The notes: generated by a model from the letters alone, not told the origin. Positions 37,018 through 46,993 are shown, counted from the stretch's first letter. The stretch: 64,000 nt of DNA from G965214625 sp965214625 (GCA_965214625.1 OZ243962.1:2480001-2544000); one strand, 5' to 3'. Numbers and translations are program-made.

Positions 37018-37150
37018 CGGACCCTCCCGATTGTTGAACAGGGTCGGTCACTGACCGTCTGCCTTACTGTATCGGTTGGTAACGGGTCAAATCACCAAGA
37101 CACCGGTTCCAATTGACGGTTGAATCACCCGGTACGTGATCTAGGGCGGC

Positions 37151-37942
37151 TCAATCTGCTTTGCCGGCGGCGGCTTTTGTCATCATGGCATCTGCCTCAG
37201 CAGCCTGTTGCAGCAACGCCAGATCAGAGCCGGAAAGGACCAGTGAGTGGCCGTTTTGATAGAGCCTTTCGGCATCCCATCCGGGAAAGGGAATGGTGCC
37301 CAGCAATTTGCCGGCGGCCAAGGTGGCCACTTCAATCTTTTTGATCGCTTTTTTGAAACGGTGAGAGTCATACTGGCCTATCTGCCCGAGGGCTGCGGAC
37401 AGGTCCGTCGGGCCGATGAACAGCATGTCGATGCCGTCGACCGCGGCAATCTCATCCACCTGTTCAACGGCTTCTGCCGATTCGATTTGGGCAATCAGAA
37501 AGAATTCGGTGGCCATGAAATCGAGGTATTCGGTGATGTGCTTGCCATAATTCGAGGCACGAATAATACGCGGTGCGGCACCCCGGACCCCTTGCGGACC
37601 ATAACGACACGCCGCAACGACTTCCGTGGCTTCTCCGGCATTGCGCACATTGGGCACCATGAGTCCAGCCGGGCCGATGTCCAGTGCCCGTTTTATGTCC
37701 ACCATGTTGCTGGAACTGGCGCGTACCATAGCGGTGCATCGATGATTGTTCAAGGCATGCATCATCGCGACCGCTTCAGTAAAAGATCCGGGGCCATGTT
37801 CAAGATCGATGATGCCGACATCGTATCCGCTTAAAGCAATAATTTCACTTGCAATGGCACTGAACATGCCGATCCAGCAACCGTTCAGTTTTTCACCGTT
37901 GACCAGTCGTTGTTTCGTGGAGGGAAAGGCTGGCATGATCAT
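37151..37942 (-). CDS. HpcH/HpaI aldolase family protein
   Basis: Class II, metal-dependent aldolase of the HpaI/GarL/RhmA group that splits 4-hydroxy-2-oxo acids to pyruvate and an aldehyde. 263 residues with the signature IIDLEHGPGS (about 45-54, near the active-site metal), APRIIRASNYG, the metal Glu in AQIESAEAV and the Asp in MLFIGPTDLSAALG. Start at 37942 or the ATG at 37936. Real substrate unknown. Upstream repeats are listed separately. Confidence 0.9.
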   Translation of the reverse strand: MIMPAFPSTKQRLVNGEKLNGCWIGMFSAIASEIIALSGYDVGIIDLEHGPGSFTEAVAMMHALNNHRCTAMVRASSSNMVDIKRALDIGPAGLMVPNVRNAGEATEVVAACRYGPQGVRGAAPRIIRASNYGKHITEYLDFMATEFFLIAQIESAEAVEQVDEIAAVDGIDMLFIGPTDLSAALGQIGQYDSHRFKKAIKKIEVATLAAGKLLGTIPFPGWDAERLYQNGHSLVLSGSDLALLQQAAEADAMMTKAAAGKAD

Positions 37943-38326
37943 TTTTCCGAATCAGGGTTACTTGAGCGCATGACTTCAGGGCGGATATTCACCCTGATTC
38001 AAAAGAGGATACATTATGTAGGGCCTCATCGGATCGTCGGTTCCAATCATAAGGAATCGAACCTCCATATTCCACCGTTTCTTGTTCCAGCATCTGGATT
38101 CATCCGTACACTGCGCGTCGGGCTTTTTGGGGTTTCTGTACTTGATTGGACCACGATTCTGATATATTGGTGGTTCTTGTACCAGGTTATTCGGGGCAAA
38201 CGGGTTGATTGTGGTTGCAATCATGCCCGGCGGGAATATTTCCGATGACGCAACAAACACGTCGTAAACAGGTATTTATCTGTTCAGGTTTATAATTCAC
38301 ATCATATTCCTTCAGGAGAGCGAACC
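37943..38326. other. Intergenic stretch with GAATCAGGG repeats
   Basis: About 380 bp. GAATCAGGG (37949-37957) and its inverse CCCTGATTC (37992-38000) flank another TCAGGG at 37976-37981, immediately upstream of the HpaI-like gene. This could be an operator, but no function is shown. Nothing else recognised. Confidence 0.4.
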
Positions 38327-38911
38327 ATGTCCACGAAGGCGGCCACCAGTGCCACGCCATTACCCGAACCGGCGACCTATCAGGATGTGCTCGATGCGCC
38401 GCCGCACAAGGTGGCCGAGATCATCGACGGGACCCTGCATATGAACCCGCGGCCGGCCCCCAAACATGCCTGGGCATCGACAGGGCTTGGGGAATCCATT
38501 GGCCCTCCTTTCAACCGCGGTCGTGGCGGGCCGGGTGGCTGGTGGATCGTCTTTGAGCCGGAGTTGCACCTGGGCGAGGATATCCTGGTGCCTGATCTGG
38601 TCGGCTGGTGCCGGGAACGAATGCCGGACTATCCGGATGCGGCGTATTTCTCTCTGGCGCCGGACTGGGTGTGTGAAGTCCTCTCGCCCTTGACGAGGGC
38701 GATGGATCAGGGAAAGAAACGCGACCTCTATGCCCGTGAAGGCGTTGCACATCTGTGGTTTGTCGACCCCGATGCACGCACGCTGGAGGCCTTTGAGCTA
38801 AGAGACAGCCAGTGGGTTTTGCTGAAAACCCTGACGGACAATGATCCTGTCTCGCTACCCCCTTTCGATGCGATCAGTTTCAGTCTGGGCGACCTGTGGC
38901 CGGATTCGTGA
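38327..38911 (+). CDS. Uma2 family putative endonuclease (DUF820)
   Basis: PD-(D/E)XK nuclease-fold protein, 194 residues. Conserved layout EIIDGTLHMNPRPAPKH, ILVPDLVGW, VCEVLSPLTRAMDQGKKRDLY and VAHLWFVDP matches the Uma2 family; PDL and EVLSP likely supply metal-binding residues. Family function is unresolved (widespread in cyanobacteria, variable in others, often mobile). A GGAG ribosome binding site is nearby. The gene stands alone, with no partner methylase. Confidence 0.85.
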   Translation: MSTKAATSATPLPEPATYQDVLDAPPHKVAEIIDGTLHMNPRPAPKHAWASTGLGESIGPPFNRGRGGPGGWWIVFEPELHLGEDILVPDLVGWCRERMPDYPDAAYFSLAPDWVCEVLSPLTRAMDQGKKRDLYAREGVAHLWFVDPDARTLEAFELRDSQWVLLKTLTDNDPVSLPPFDAISFSLGDLWPDS

Positions 38912-39879
38912 GGTAGTTTGGCCTGATCGTGTTGATGGCACCGGCGAATCAGGCCGGTAACGGTTCCGTGTGATCCAGGACAAGGGAAGCGGTAGAACCG
39001 GGGGGCAAAATGAACTAGATGAAACCGAGCCAACTGCGAGCACCATTGGAACAGATGATCAGGTCTAAATAAAAAAAGACAGTCATGATTTAGCATGTTT
39101 CAGGTGTCGGGCCAAGAACCGGTCCCTGATCTAATAAAAGTACCCAAAGCAGTGCCTTTATTAGATGTTCGATCTTCACATTGGTGAGCAGGAAGGATGG
39201 TTTTTGTGACAGCCCAAAACCGATAGCAAACACCTATAAGGCGGTGGGTTGGTTGGGTATCTGCAAAGGTTTGGGTCGGACCATGCCATTATTACTAAAT
39301 TGCGTCGACACTCCACAAATTGATTTTTGGTTCACTGATTGGGCCTTTCTTGTTTGTTCAATAACAGATTACCAGGGACATTTACAAACACGCATGTTAT
39401 CCCGGCTTCCCGTTTCGGATACTGGCTCTCCGGTTTTCCAGCCCCGGGTCGTACCCTCTGCCAGTGCGTCCAATAGGACCTGTACTCGTTCGTAATCGGG
39501 GGTGGTAGTTCCACTTGGGTCATTGCCGACATGGGTTGACGTGCAGACCGGGATGTCGTTTTTGATGTAATCGATATCGGTTCTTGGTTGGCTGGACCGG
39601 TTGGAGAACTGCTGACGGGCAACTGGTGCTGTTCCGACCGTTGCCGCTACTTTTCTTTCGCGGCCTTCTTTTCGCTGATCATTGGGTCACCGAATACTCC
39701 GTGTATCTGTTCGCAATCCAGCAGCGTGGCCTAACCAAGTATGTCAATCCCATTTTTTACTGGTCTCTTGCCAAGGGATTCTTCGATTGTCGAGCAACCG
39801 GTTTTCGAGTAGACGAGGGAAAGGTAAAAGCATAGACTCTGATGCCTCTTTACTGATCTGCACATCACCACCCGATCCC
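38912..39879. other. Gene-poor stretch before the MFS transporter
   Basis: About 970 bp with no clear gene. It contains a perfect inverted repeat at 39129-39166. On the minus strand, a frame from about 39680 to 39375 is open (including TDIDYIKNDIPVC and VQVLLDALAEGT) but lacks a start codon, so it could be the remnant of a gene; I do not recognise it. Confidence 0.4.
39129..39166. repeat. 10-bp perfect inverted repeat
   Basis: ATCTAATAAA (39129-39138) and TTTATTAGAT (39157-39166) around an 18-bp spacer. AT-rich hairpin or operator within the gene-poor stretch. Confidence 0.7.
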
Positions 39880-41118
39880 TTGAAAACATTTATTCTCAGC
39901 GAATGGAAGCTATTGTTATTCGGGTTTATGATGGCTTTTTTTTCCAGCCCCGGTCAGACATTCTTCATTTCCCTGTTCAGTGGTCAAATCCGTGCTGACC
40001 TGATGCTCAGCCACGGCCAGTTTGGCGGTATTTACTCCTTTGCCACGCTCTTGAGTGCGATCGTGATGATCTGGAGTGGTGTTTGGGTGGACCGGATGGA
40101 CTTGCGAAAGTTTGCCATCCTCTCCGTGACCGGGCTGATGATCGGTTGCCTGTTCATGTCGTTCAGTGTGGGTCTGGTTTCATTGCTGGTCGGGATTTTC
40201 ATTTTGCGACACATGGGTCAGGGCTTGATGTTTCTTGCCAGTTCGACGGCCATGGTGCGATATCTGGAAGAGAACAAGGGCAAGGCCAGCGCATTGGGCG
40301 GCATGGGGTACTCGGTTTCCGAAATTGTGATGCCCAGTCTTGTGATTGCCATGATGGTGTGGTTTGAATGGAGAACCAGTTGGCTGATTTTCGGTGTAGC
40401 CGTAGCAGTACTCATGATTCCATTGATCCGGTGGCTGCTTGAAAATCACGATCAACGACACAGCGCCTATCTCAAGACACTGCAGTCCAAACAACTATCC
40501 GGAGAGAAAAGGGCTCATTTGGGTCAGTGGACGCGAAGGGAGGTGATCAGGGACAAGCTGTTTTACCTGTTTATGCCAGGACTGATGTCCCAGCCCCTTT
40601 TGTTTACCGGATTTATCTTTCACCAGGTTCATCTGGTTGAAGCAAAGAACTGGACACTGTCGATGTGGGGAACCCTGTTTGCCTTGTATGCCATTGTTTC
40701 GGTATTGACCAAATTCTTCATTGGGTTTTGGGTCGACCGTTATGGGGCAGTGAGGATGGTGCCATTACTGGCATTGCCGATGGCGCTGGGATTTGTGATG
40801 CTTGCTTTTTCATCTCACCCTGTTGCGGCGTTTGGCTTTCTGGTCTTTACCGGCATAACGGTGGGGTTCCAGAACACCGTATCGGCGCCGTTTTGGGCGG
40901 AGTTGTATGGTGTCAGACACTTGGGTTCAATCAAGTCACTGGCCACTTCGACCATGGTGTTTTCCTCAGCCTTGTCGCCGATTGTGCTGGGTTGGATGAT
41001 TGATCAGGAAGTATCGATTGAGGCACTGTCCCTGGCGGCAGCGGTGTATATTGTGGTCACGTCTTCTCTGGCACTTTATGCCTATCGACTCAGTGTCAAT
41101 CGCACAAAGAGACAGTGA
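39880..41118 (+). CDS. MFS transporter
   Basis: Twelve-helix inner-membrane transporter, about 412 residues. The loop between helices 2 and 3 shows the MFS pattern (GVWVDRMDLRK, then again GFWVDRYGAVRM in the second half). No ATG is well placed; TTG at 39880 gives MKTFILSEWKLLLFGFMMAFF, with the first helix at residue 10 onward; a longer frame starts at 39682. It is followed by the N-acyl-D-amino-acid deacylase and D-amino-acid transaminase genes, so it may import D-amino-acid derivatives. Substrate not proven. Confidence 0.84.
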   Translation: MKTFILSEWKLLLFGFMMAFFSSPGQTFFISLFSGQIRADLMLSHGQFGGIYSFATLLSAIVMIWSGVWVDRMDLRKFAILSVTGLMIGCLFMSFSVGLVSLLVGIFILRHMGQGLMFLASSTAMVRYLEENKGKASALGGMGYSVSEIVMPSLVIAMMVWFEWRTSWLIFGVAVAVLMIPLIRWLLENHDQRHSAYLKTLQSKQLSGEKRAHLGQWTRREVIRDKLFYLFMPGLMSQPLLFTGFIFHQVHLVEAKNWTLSMWGTLFALYAIVSVLTKFFIGFWVDRYGAVRMVPLLALPMALGFVMLAFSSHPVAAFGFLVFTGITVGFQNTVSAPFWAELYGVRHLGSIKSLATSTMVFSSALSPIVLGWMIDQEVSIEALSLAAAVYIVVTSSLALYAYRLSVNRTKRQ

Positions 41119-41344
41119 CCCTGTCTAACCCGTCTGCGATGGGTCGGCGGTCAATCATCCCGATGAAACGGGGTTCGGTTTTTTTGGACAACAACAAAAC
41201 GGGGTGTATCGCCCAGTACGACTTCGGACAAGCAGTACACCTGGGGGCAAGAGGCTGGCTGGAGTTCCCGGGCGTTGATCCTAAGATTGCATCGCTCTGA
41301 TCAGTCCACGTATGATCGGGGTATCCCATTCCCATTCGAGAACA

Positions 41345-42784
41345 ATGGAACACTGCAACCTTAAAATCTGTAATGCATTGGTGATTGATGGTTCCAATGG
41401 GCCTGCCGTCAAACAGGATGTGGCGATTGAGGGTGATTGTATTGTTGCAACAGGGGACCTTTCGGCTTGGTATGGCGATGAACATATTGATGCCGGCGGG
41501 CAGGTGCTCGCCCCGGGATTCATTGATGTCCATACGCACGATGATTTGGCGTTATTGAAAACACCTGATATTCCGTTCAAGACATCTCAGGGAGTTACGA
41601 CAGTCGTTGCAGGCAACTGTGGCATTAGCCTGGCACCCTTTGCTTCAGGCAACGGGTTTCCGGCACCTTTTCCGTTACTGGGCGGTGAGCGGGAATTTGT
41701 CTTTCCGACCGTTGAGCATTATCGCCAGCAGTTCGAAAAACAACCGGCATCAGTCAATGTCGCCTTGTTGGCCGGCCACAGTTCGCTGAGAGTCAGTGTC
41801 CTTGGAGAGGCGGTGGAGCGTCCTGCCGAACAGGCAGAAATCGAACAGATGAAAGCCTGCCTGTTGCTGGCGCTGAAACAAGGCGCGATCGGGTTGAGCA
41901 CCGGACTTGATTATCCCCCTGCGGCCAAGGCGAGCACACGGGAAATCGTTGAACTGGCGAGCATGCTGCCCGGCTTCAAGGACGCACTGTATGTCACGCA
42001 TATGCGCAATGAGGGAGACCACGTGGTCGAAGCGGTCAGCGAGACCCTTGAAATCGGCTCAAGAGCGGGCACCCCGGTCGTGATTTCACATCACAAGTGT
42101 GCCGGGCCGAAGAATTATGGCCGGAGCGTTGAGACACTGAAGATGATCAGCGAGGCACAACACAACCAGCAGGTGATGCTCGATGTCTATCCCTATACCG
42201 CCAGCTCGACCACACTGATTCCCAGGTTTATCCGTGACGCGGAAGCCGTGCTGGTGGCCCATTCTGATCCTTATCCCGAGCATTCAGGCAAAATGTTGAC
42301 CGATATTGCCGGGCAGTGGCAGTGTTCCGTTGAAGAAGCGGCACAAAGACTTTATCCTGCGGCCGCGATTTACTTTCAGATGGACGAGGATGATCTACAG
42401 CGGATCATGCGTTTCCCGTCCACAATGATTGGCTCGGACGGTCTGTCGGGTATGGCTAAACCGCATCCCCGGCTCTGGGGAACATTCCCCCGGGTACTTG
42501 GCCGCTATGTGCGCGAGAAAAAGTTACTGTCGATAGAAAATGCGATTCACAAGATGACCGGACTGTCCGCGCAAACCTATGGACTGGCGCGGCGGGGACT
42601 GATCAAGCCCGGTTATTATGCCGACCTGGTGCTGTTTGATCCGGCGTTGATTGAAGACAGGGCGAGTTTTGAAAAACCGACCCAGATGGCGAGCGGGATC
42701 GATCGGGTTTTTGTCAACGGAAAATCGGTATGGAAGGACCGGCAAAGTACCCCAGAACGCCCCGGTCAGTTCCTGACGCACTAG
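41345..42784 (+). CDS. N-acyl-D-amino-acid deacylase (D-aminoacylase)
   Basis: Amidohydrolase-superfamily enzyme that removes the acyl group from N-acyl-D-amino acids. 479 residues with metal ligands in PGFIDVHTHDDLAL (about 62-75), THMRNEGD, VISHHKC and IGSDGLSG, and the typical C-terminal GLIKPGYYADLVLFDP. The start ATG at 41345 is chosen over 41312 because MEHCNLKICNALVIDG matches the usual beta-strand start. It precedes the D-amino-acid transaminase. Confidence 0.91.
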   Translation: MEHCNLKICNALVIDGSNGPAVKQDVAIEGDCIVATGDLSAWYGDEHIDAGGQVLAPGFIDVHTHDDLALLKTPDIPFKTSQGVTTVVAGNCGISLAPFASGNGFPAPFPLLGGEREFVFPTVEHYRQQFEKQPASVNVALLAGHSSLRVSVLGEAVERPAEQAEIEQMKACLLLALKQGAIGLSTGLDYPPAAKASTREIVELASMLPGFKDALYVTHMRNEGDHVVEAVSETLEIGSRAGTPVVISHHKCAGPKNYGRSVETLKMISEAQHNQQVMLDVYPYTASSTTLIPRFIRDAEAVLVAHSDPYPEHSGKMLTDIAGQWQCSVEEAAQRLYPAAAIYFQMDEDDLQRIMRFPSTMIGSDGLSGMAKPHPRLWGTFPRVLGRYVREKKLLSIENAIHKMTGLSAQTYGLARRGLIKPGYYADLVLFDPALIEDRASFEKPTQMASGIDRVFVNGKSVWKDRQSTPERPGQFLTH

Positions 42785-42908
42785 AACCGTCTGGCTCGAT
42801 GTGTTGTTTTTTCAGCGACCGGAAGACCAGGCCGTTACAATAGTGCTGACGGAAAGTCCACGGGCAATACACACAAAATCATTTTTCAGTCTAACCGGGT
42901 GGTGATAC

Positions 42909-43763
42909 ATGAATCCAGTGGTTTATCTCAATGGCAAATATCTGAAACCGGACGAAGCGCAGATATCCATTTTCGACAGGGGATGTTTGTTTGGCGATGC
43001 GGTGTACGAAGTGGCCGGGGTCATAGATGGGAAATTGATTGACTTTGATGCCCATATGGCCCGGCTTTCACGGTCATTAACCGGATTGTCCATTCCCCAA
43101 CCGATGGATAAGCAGGCGATCCTGGAAGCCTACCGAACGCTGGTCGCTCAAAATCAGATTGTCGAGGGTTTGGTGTATATGCAGATCACACGCGGCGAAG
43201 CGGACCGGGATTTTATCTGGTCCGATGGACTGGTTCCCAACGTGTTTATGTTTACTCAGCATCAGTCTTCAGACATGGATCGCTTGGTGCAAAGCGGTCT
43301 CACCCTGATCAGCGTGCCGGATATTCGCTGGGCGCGAAGAGATATCAAATCAGTCAATCTGCTGGGGCAGGTACTGGCCAAGCAACAGGCGAAGCAGGCC
43401 GGGGGAGATGAGGCGCTCATGATCGATGCGGAGGGCTATATCACCGAATGCGGTGCGACCAGTTTTTTCATGATCAAGGATAACTGCCTTGTCACCCGAC
43501 CGCTTTCCAGTGATATTTTGCCGGGGGTGACACGGCAGGCGATTTTGCAATTATGTGAGGCGAATACGGTTCGCTTGCAGGAGCGGTGTGTCAGACTGGA
43601 CGAAGCTTTGAATGCGGATGAGGCCTTTATTACCGGTGCATCAACTTATGTGCTGGGTGTCAGGCAAATTGACGAGTGTGTGATCGCTACCGGCCGACCG
43701 GGTCCGCTGACCGGAAAAATGAGAGAGATATACATGAATCATGCCAAAAGAACGGCGATTTAA
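42909..43763 (+). CDS. D-amino-acid aminotransferase (class IV)
   Basis: Fold-type IV PLP enzyme that converts D-alanine or other D-amino acids to 2-oxo acids. 284 residues with FDRGCLFGDAVYEV, the PLP Lys in RRDIKSVNLLGQVLAKQQA (about 146) and EGYITECGATSFF. The RDIKSxNLLxxVLAK signature is that of D-alanine transaminase rather than IlvE. It follows the D-aminoacylase by about 125 bp, giving a two-step route from N-acyl-D-amino acids to 2-oxo acids. Confidence 0.92.
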   Translation: MNPVVYLNGKYLKPDEAQISIFDRGCLFGDAVYEVAGVIDGKLIDFDAHMARLSRSLTGLSIPQPMDKQAILEAYRTLVAQNQIVEGLVYMQITRGEADRDFIWSDGLVPNVFMFTQHQSSDMDRLVQSGLTLISVPDIRWARRDIKSVNLLGQVLAKQQAKQAGGDEALMIDAEGYITECGATSFFMIKDNCLVTRPLSSDILPGVTRQAILQLCEANTVRLQERCVRLDEALNADEAFITGASTYVLGVRQIDECVIATGRPGPLTGKMREIYMNHAKRTAI

Positions 43764-43831
43764 TTCTGTGGGGCAGTGGCTGGTCTCAATGAAGCCGTAT
43801 GAATATGTGGCCCTGAGTCTTGCCGATAAGG

Positions 43832-44269
43832 TCAAGAAGAGATGCTGGTCCATAAATAAATAGTAAACGAAAGCGCACTGGTGATGCTCCGAACCCAATG
43901 GTGAAGCGCCCATTGATCAAGCAGGTTTTTTAGGTTGGTTTCGCTTCGTTGCGTATCACCGTTCAGTAACTGGTCATTGATCGGTTTGAGAGCGATGAGC
44001 GTGTAAGGTATCACGAAAATCAACAGCAGTGCGCCAATGGCCCACAATATGTTTCCGGACAGAAACCACTGTAGGATGCCCGCCAGGGAACCGATAACTG
44101 CCGAAATAATCTGCATGGGGGCAGCAAACCGATACATTGGGGGAAAAAATTGGGCAGCGACAGGAATACCGGCCCGCATCGAGGCCGGGTGCTGCGCGAT
44201 GGAGATATACACCGCCGCCCCGAAGAACGCGCCACAGAAAAACAGCGCCAGAAATTCGACCATCATCAT
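43832..44269 (-). CDS. DUF1772-type integral membrane protein
   Basis: 145 residues with about four hydrophobic stretches (4-24, 50-68, 74-94, 124-142), the N-terminal FCGAFFGAAVYISIAQHPASM and later QWALHHWVRSITSALSF. These match the DUF1772 family of small membrane proteins with unknown role. The first Met could be any of three consecutive ATG codons. It is 81 bp from the VOC protein gene on the same strand. Confidence 0.75.
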   Translation of the reverse strand: MMMVEFLALFFCGAFFGAAVYISIAQHPASMRAGIPVAAQFFPPMYRFAAPMQIISAVIGSLAGILQWFLSGNILWAIGALLLIFVIPYTLIALKPINDQLLNGDTQRSETNLKNLLDQWALHHWVRSITSALSFTIYLWTSISS

Positions 44270-44350
44270 CCGGCTTTACCTCGTGATTATTGCACCCATT
44301 TCAATCGGTACCGATGAACCGGACCACGGAGACACGATATCGCTGACCGA

Positions 44351-44752
44351 TCAACCAGTCACCGGTTGATAGAATTCGATGACATTGTCATCCGGGTCCC
44401 GGATAAAGAAAAACACGCTTCCATCGGGACAATCAATCATTTCGGTGATGGGGATGTTTTCTTCAGCCAGGACGGCCTCGACTTTGTGCCGATCGGTGAT
44501 TTCCAATGAAATATGCGTATACCCAGTGTGTTTGACAGGCACATCCATCAATATATTCCGGTCTGCGGCCTTTTCGGATGCATTGAGTATGAAATTGAGG
44601 TTGATTCCCGCCGGATGCTCCATGACGGCAACCGGCTCTGGCCCGATCGGCCCGGCGATAAACTCAAACCCGAGTTTGGCGTAAAACGCCTTGCTGGCCA
44701 GGAGGTTTCTCACTCTCAGGCCGACGTGATTGATTCGTTTAATTTCTTTCAA
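44351..44752 (-). CDS. VOC family protein (glyoxalase-like)
   Basis: 133 residues with paired beta-alpha-beta modules: INHVGLRVRNLLASKAFYAK at the N-terminus and PDGSVFFFIRDPDDNVIEFYQ at the C-terminus. Metal ligands in this family are the His of NHVGL, the second-module His (THISLEI) and the Glu in VIEFYQ. It could be a lyase, isomerase or extradiol-type enzyme; the substrate is unknown. Confidence 0.85.
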   Translation of the reverse strand: MKEIKRINHVGLRVRNLLASKAFYAKLGFEFIAGPIGPEPVAVMEHPAGINLNFILNASEKAADRNILMDVPVKHTGYTHISLEITDRHKVEAVLAEENIPITEMIDCPDGSVFFFIRDPDDNVIEFYQPVTG

Positions 44753-44869
44753 CGTGTAATACTGGACAATGTCATCATTTTCGTTGGAATGGATAGGATA
44801 CCATTTGGCTGTGCACGTTTTTCTGGAGAAGGTTGGCTAAGAGTTTATGCGGGTATCGAAAAAAACGTG

Positions 44870-46756
44870 TTATCCAGGGGACTTTCTGCGGTTGACCATG
44901 TTTTTTATTTTGGCCGATATGTTTTTGGTTGTCTTTGTTTTGGCGACGTCCGTATCGACTATTTTTGTGATTTTGGGTGTCGGTTGGCGTGTTTCAGCGA
45001 CTTCGGGAACCGTTGGGTTTTCACGGCACTCCATAAACACCTTTACGCTGCAGGTCGCGCATTGATTCTTGTCGGCGTGGCCATAGAGTGTTTTAATGGC
45101 CGTATATTTTTCATCGAAAAAGTAATCGTACCCCACCGATTCGATAAATCCGCTTTTTTTCATTGATTTGAACACCGCAGGTTTCAAGGAGACGAAGTAA
45201 AGACCCCCTCCGGCTCTCTGCAGTCTCTTGGCCTCGGCCAGCAACATTTCCTCTCCGTTCAAATCCACAAAATTAATCCCGGTCCCGAAAATCAGAATAT
45301 GTTTGATATTTTCAATTTCAATGATTCGATTGATTTTCGCTTGAATATGCATGACTGATCCAAAATAGACTGACATGTCAATTCTGATTATCTTTATCTG
45401 AGGACATTCGGGGGCTGCGCGTACCTGAGTATCAAACAGGTTCCGCCTGTTGTTCGCAGCATCGAATACCGGCGCGAGATTCACAATTTCCGGGGTCGAT
45501 GTTCTCGCCAGAAAAATGATGATAGAGAGTATGACGCCCAGATAGATTGCAAATTCGAGTTCGGCAAGCAGGGTGGCCAAAAATGTTGCGATCAGGATAC
45601 TCGACTCGGAACGACTGCTTGACAGGATATGTCTGATCTGGGAGAAATCAATCAGGTTATAAGCCACCAGAAGGATGGCACTGGCCATCGCGGCGACCGG
45701 GATATAGGCCACCAGTGGGGCTACCAGCAGGACAATGATCAAAAGGAAAACAGCGGCGAAGATGGCAGAAAGTGGCGTGACTGCTCCCGCCGTGTAATTG
45801 ACGCCCGAACGGGTAAAAGAGCCTGACCCGGCATAGCAGGACAGGAAGCTGCCGACGACATTTGACAGACCTTGGCCGACAAATTCCTGATTCGAATCAA
45901 TTCGCTGGGTGGATTTGGTGGCAATGGAACGACTGATCGAAACCGCTTCAATCAATCCCAGCAGGGCAACCGCGAACGCTTCCGGTGCCAATTTGGACAG
46001 TATCTCGAACGAGAATGCGGGCACCGCGAAAGGCGGAAAGTCAGCCGGAACGGTTCCGATGACGCTGACTCCCCTGGATTCACCGCCGATCAGATACCCG
46101 ATGAGGCTGGCCAGTATCAATGCCGGTAGCAAATTCGGGATTTTGGGCCAATACCTTTTGAGGATGATCGCCAGCCCCAGCGTGAGCAGCGAGATGAACA
46201 GGACAATCAAATTGGTGTCACCCAGCAAGTGTCCAATATCCATCCAGGTATGCACAAAGGTCGCACCGGTGGGCACCTCAATACCCAGCATGTTCTTGAC
46301 CTGACTGGTTGCGATCAGAATCGCGGCACCCGCAGTAAACCCGACCACGACCGTGTGTGACACGAAATTGACCAGAACACCGAGGCGGGCAAGGCCAAAA
46401 GCGAGTTGATAGACGCCGGTCAGAAAGGTCAGCGTGATGGCAAGCGAGACGAACTCCGGCGTTCCGGGAACCGCATGTTGACTGATTGCCGCAAAAACCA
46501 CAATGGAAATCGCCGTGGTCGGTCCGGAGACCAGATGACGGGAGGAGCCGAACAAGGCGGCAATGACCGGTGTCACCATTGCGGTATACAGGCCGTATTC
46601 CGGTGGCAGCCCGGCAATCGTTGCAAACGCAATTCCCTGGGGCAGGACAATCACGGCACCGGTCATGCCAGCAATGACATCGGCACGAAGGGAGGCGGGT
46701 GATATCAAGCGCACCCAGGCAAGAAAGGGAAAAACAGAATGTAATATTGCTTTCAT
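44870..46756 (-). CDS. SulP family anion transporter with STAS domain
   Basis: Inner-membrane transporter of sulfate, bicarbonate or other anions. 628 residues: a 14-helix SulP core with IVLPQGIAFATIAGLPPEYGLY (about 37-58) and GLSNVVGSFLSCYAGSGSFTRSG-type loop, then a cytosolic STAS domain (about 440-560, ILIFGTGINFVDLNGEEML). After STAS lies an unusual tail of about 60 residues with CATCSVKVFMEC and a Lys/Thr-rich end. No carbonic anhydrase gene lies beside it. Divergent from the flavoprotein gene; substrate unknown. Confidence 0.9.
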   Translation of the reverse strand: MKAILHSVFPFLAWVRLISPASLRADVIAGMTGAVIVLPQGIAFATIAGLPPEYGLYTAMVTPVIAALFGSSRHLVSGPTTAISIVVFAAISQHAVPGTPEFVSLAITLTFLTGVYQLAFGLARLGVLVNFVSHTVVVGFTAGAAILIATSQVKNMLGIEVPTGATFVHTWMDIGHLLGDTNLIVLFISLLTLGLAIILKRYWPKIPNLLPALILASLIGYLIGGESRGVSVIGTVPADFPPFAVPAFSFEILSKLAPEAFAVALLGLIEAVSISRSIATKSTQRIDSNQEFVGQGLSNVVGSFLSCYAGSGSFTRSGVNYTAGAVTPLSAIFAAVFLLIIVLLVAPLVAYIPVAAMASAILLVAYNLIDFSQIRHILSSSRSESSILIATFLATLLAELEFAIYLGVILSIIIFLARTSTPEIVNLAPVFDAANNRRNLFDTQVRAAPECPQIKIIRIDMSVYFGSVMHIQAKINRIIEIENIKHILIFGTGINFVDLNGEEMLLAEAKRLQRAGGGLYFVSLKPAVFKSMKKSGFIESVGYDYFFDEKYTAIKTLYGHADKNQCATCSVKVFMECRENPTVPEVAETRQPTPKITKIVDTDVAKTKTTKNISAKIKNMVNRRKSPG

Positions 46757-46993
46757 TCGGTTTTTTTGACAGAAACTGTAACGGTTGAGACGGAGACGGA
46801 TTCTATCAGCTTACCGTGGCATCGACAGAAAATTGTCTGCTGTCCAATACCCGGCCCGGGCAATGATTTCAGGGTGCAGGATGAAGAGGCCACTGTCGTG
46901 TTCCGGCATTTGTTGTCGTCTGTCAGCCAGTTGACTCGGGTGATGGGATAGAATCAACGGACAGGCTAGATTGACAAAAGAGATGATCGGAAG

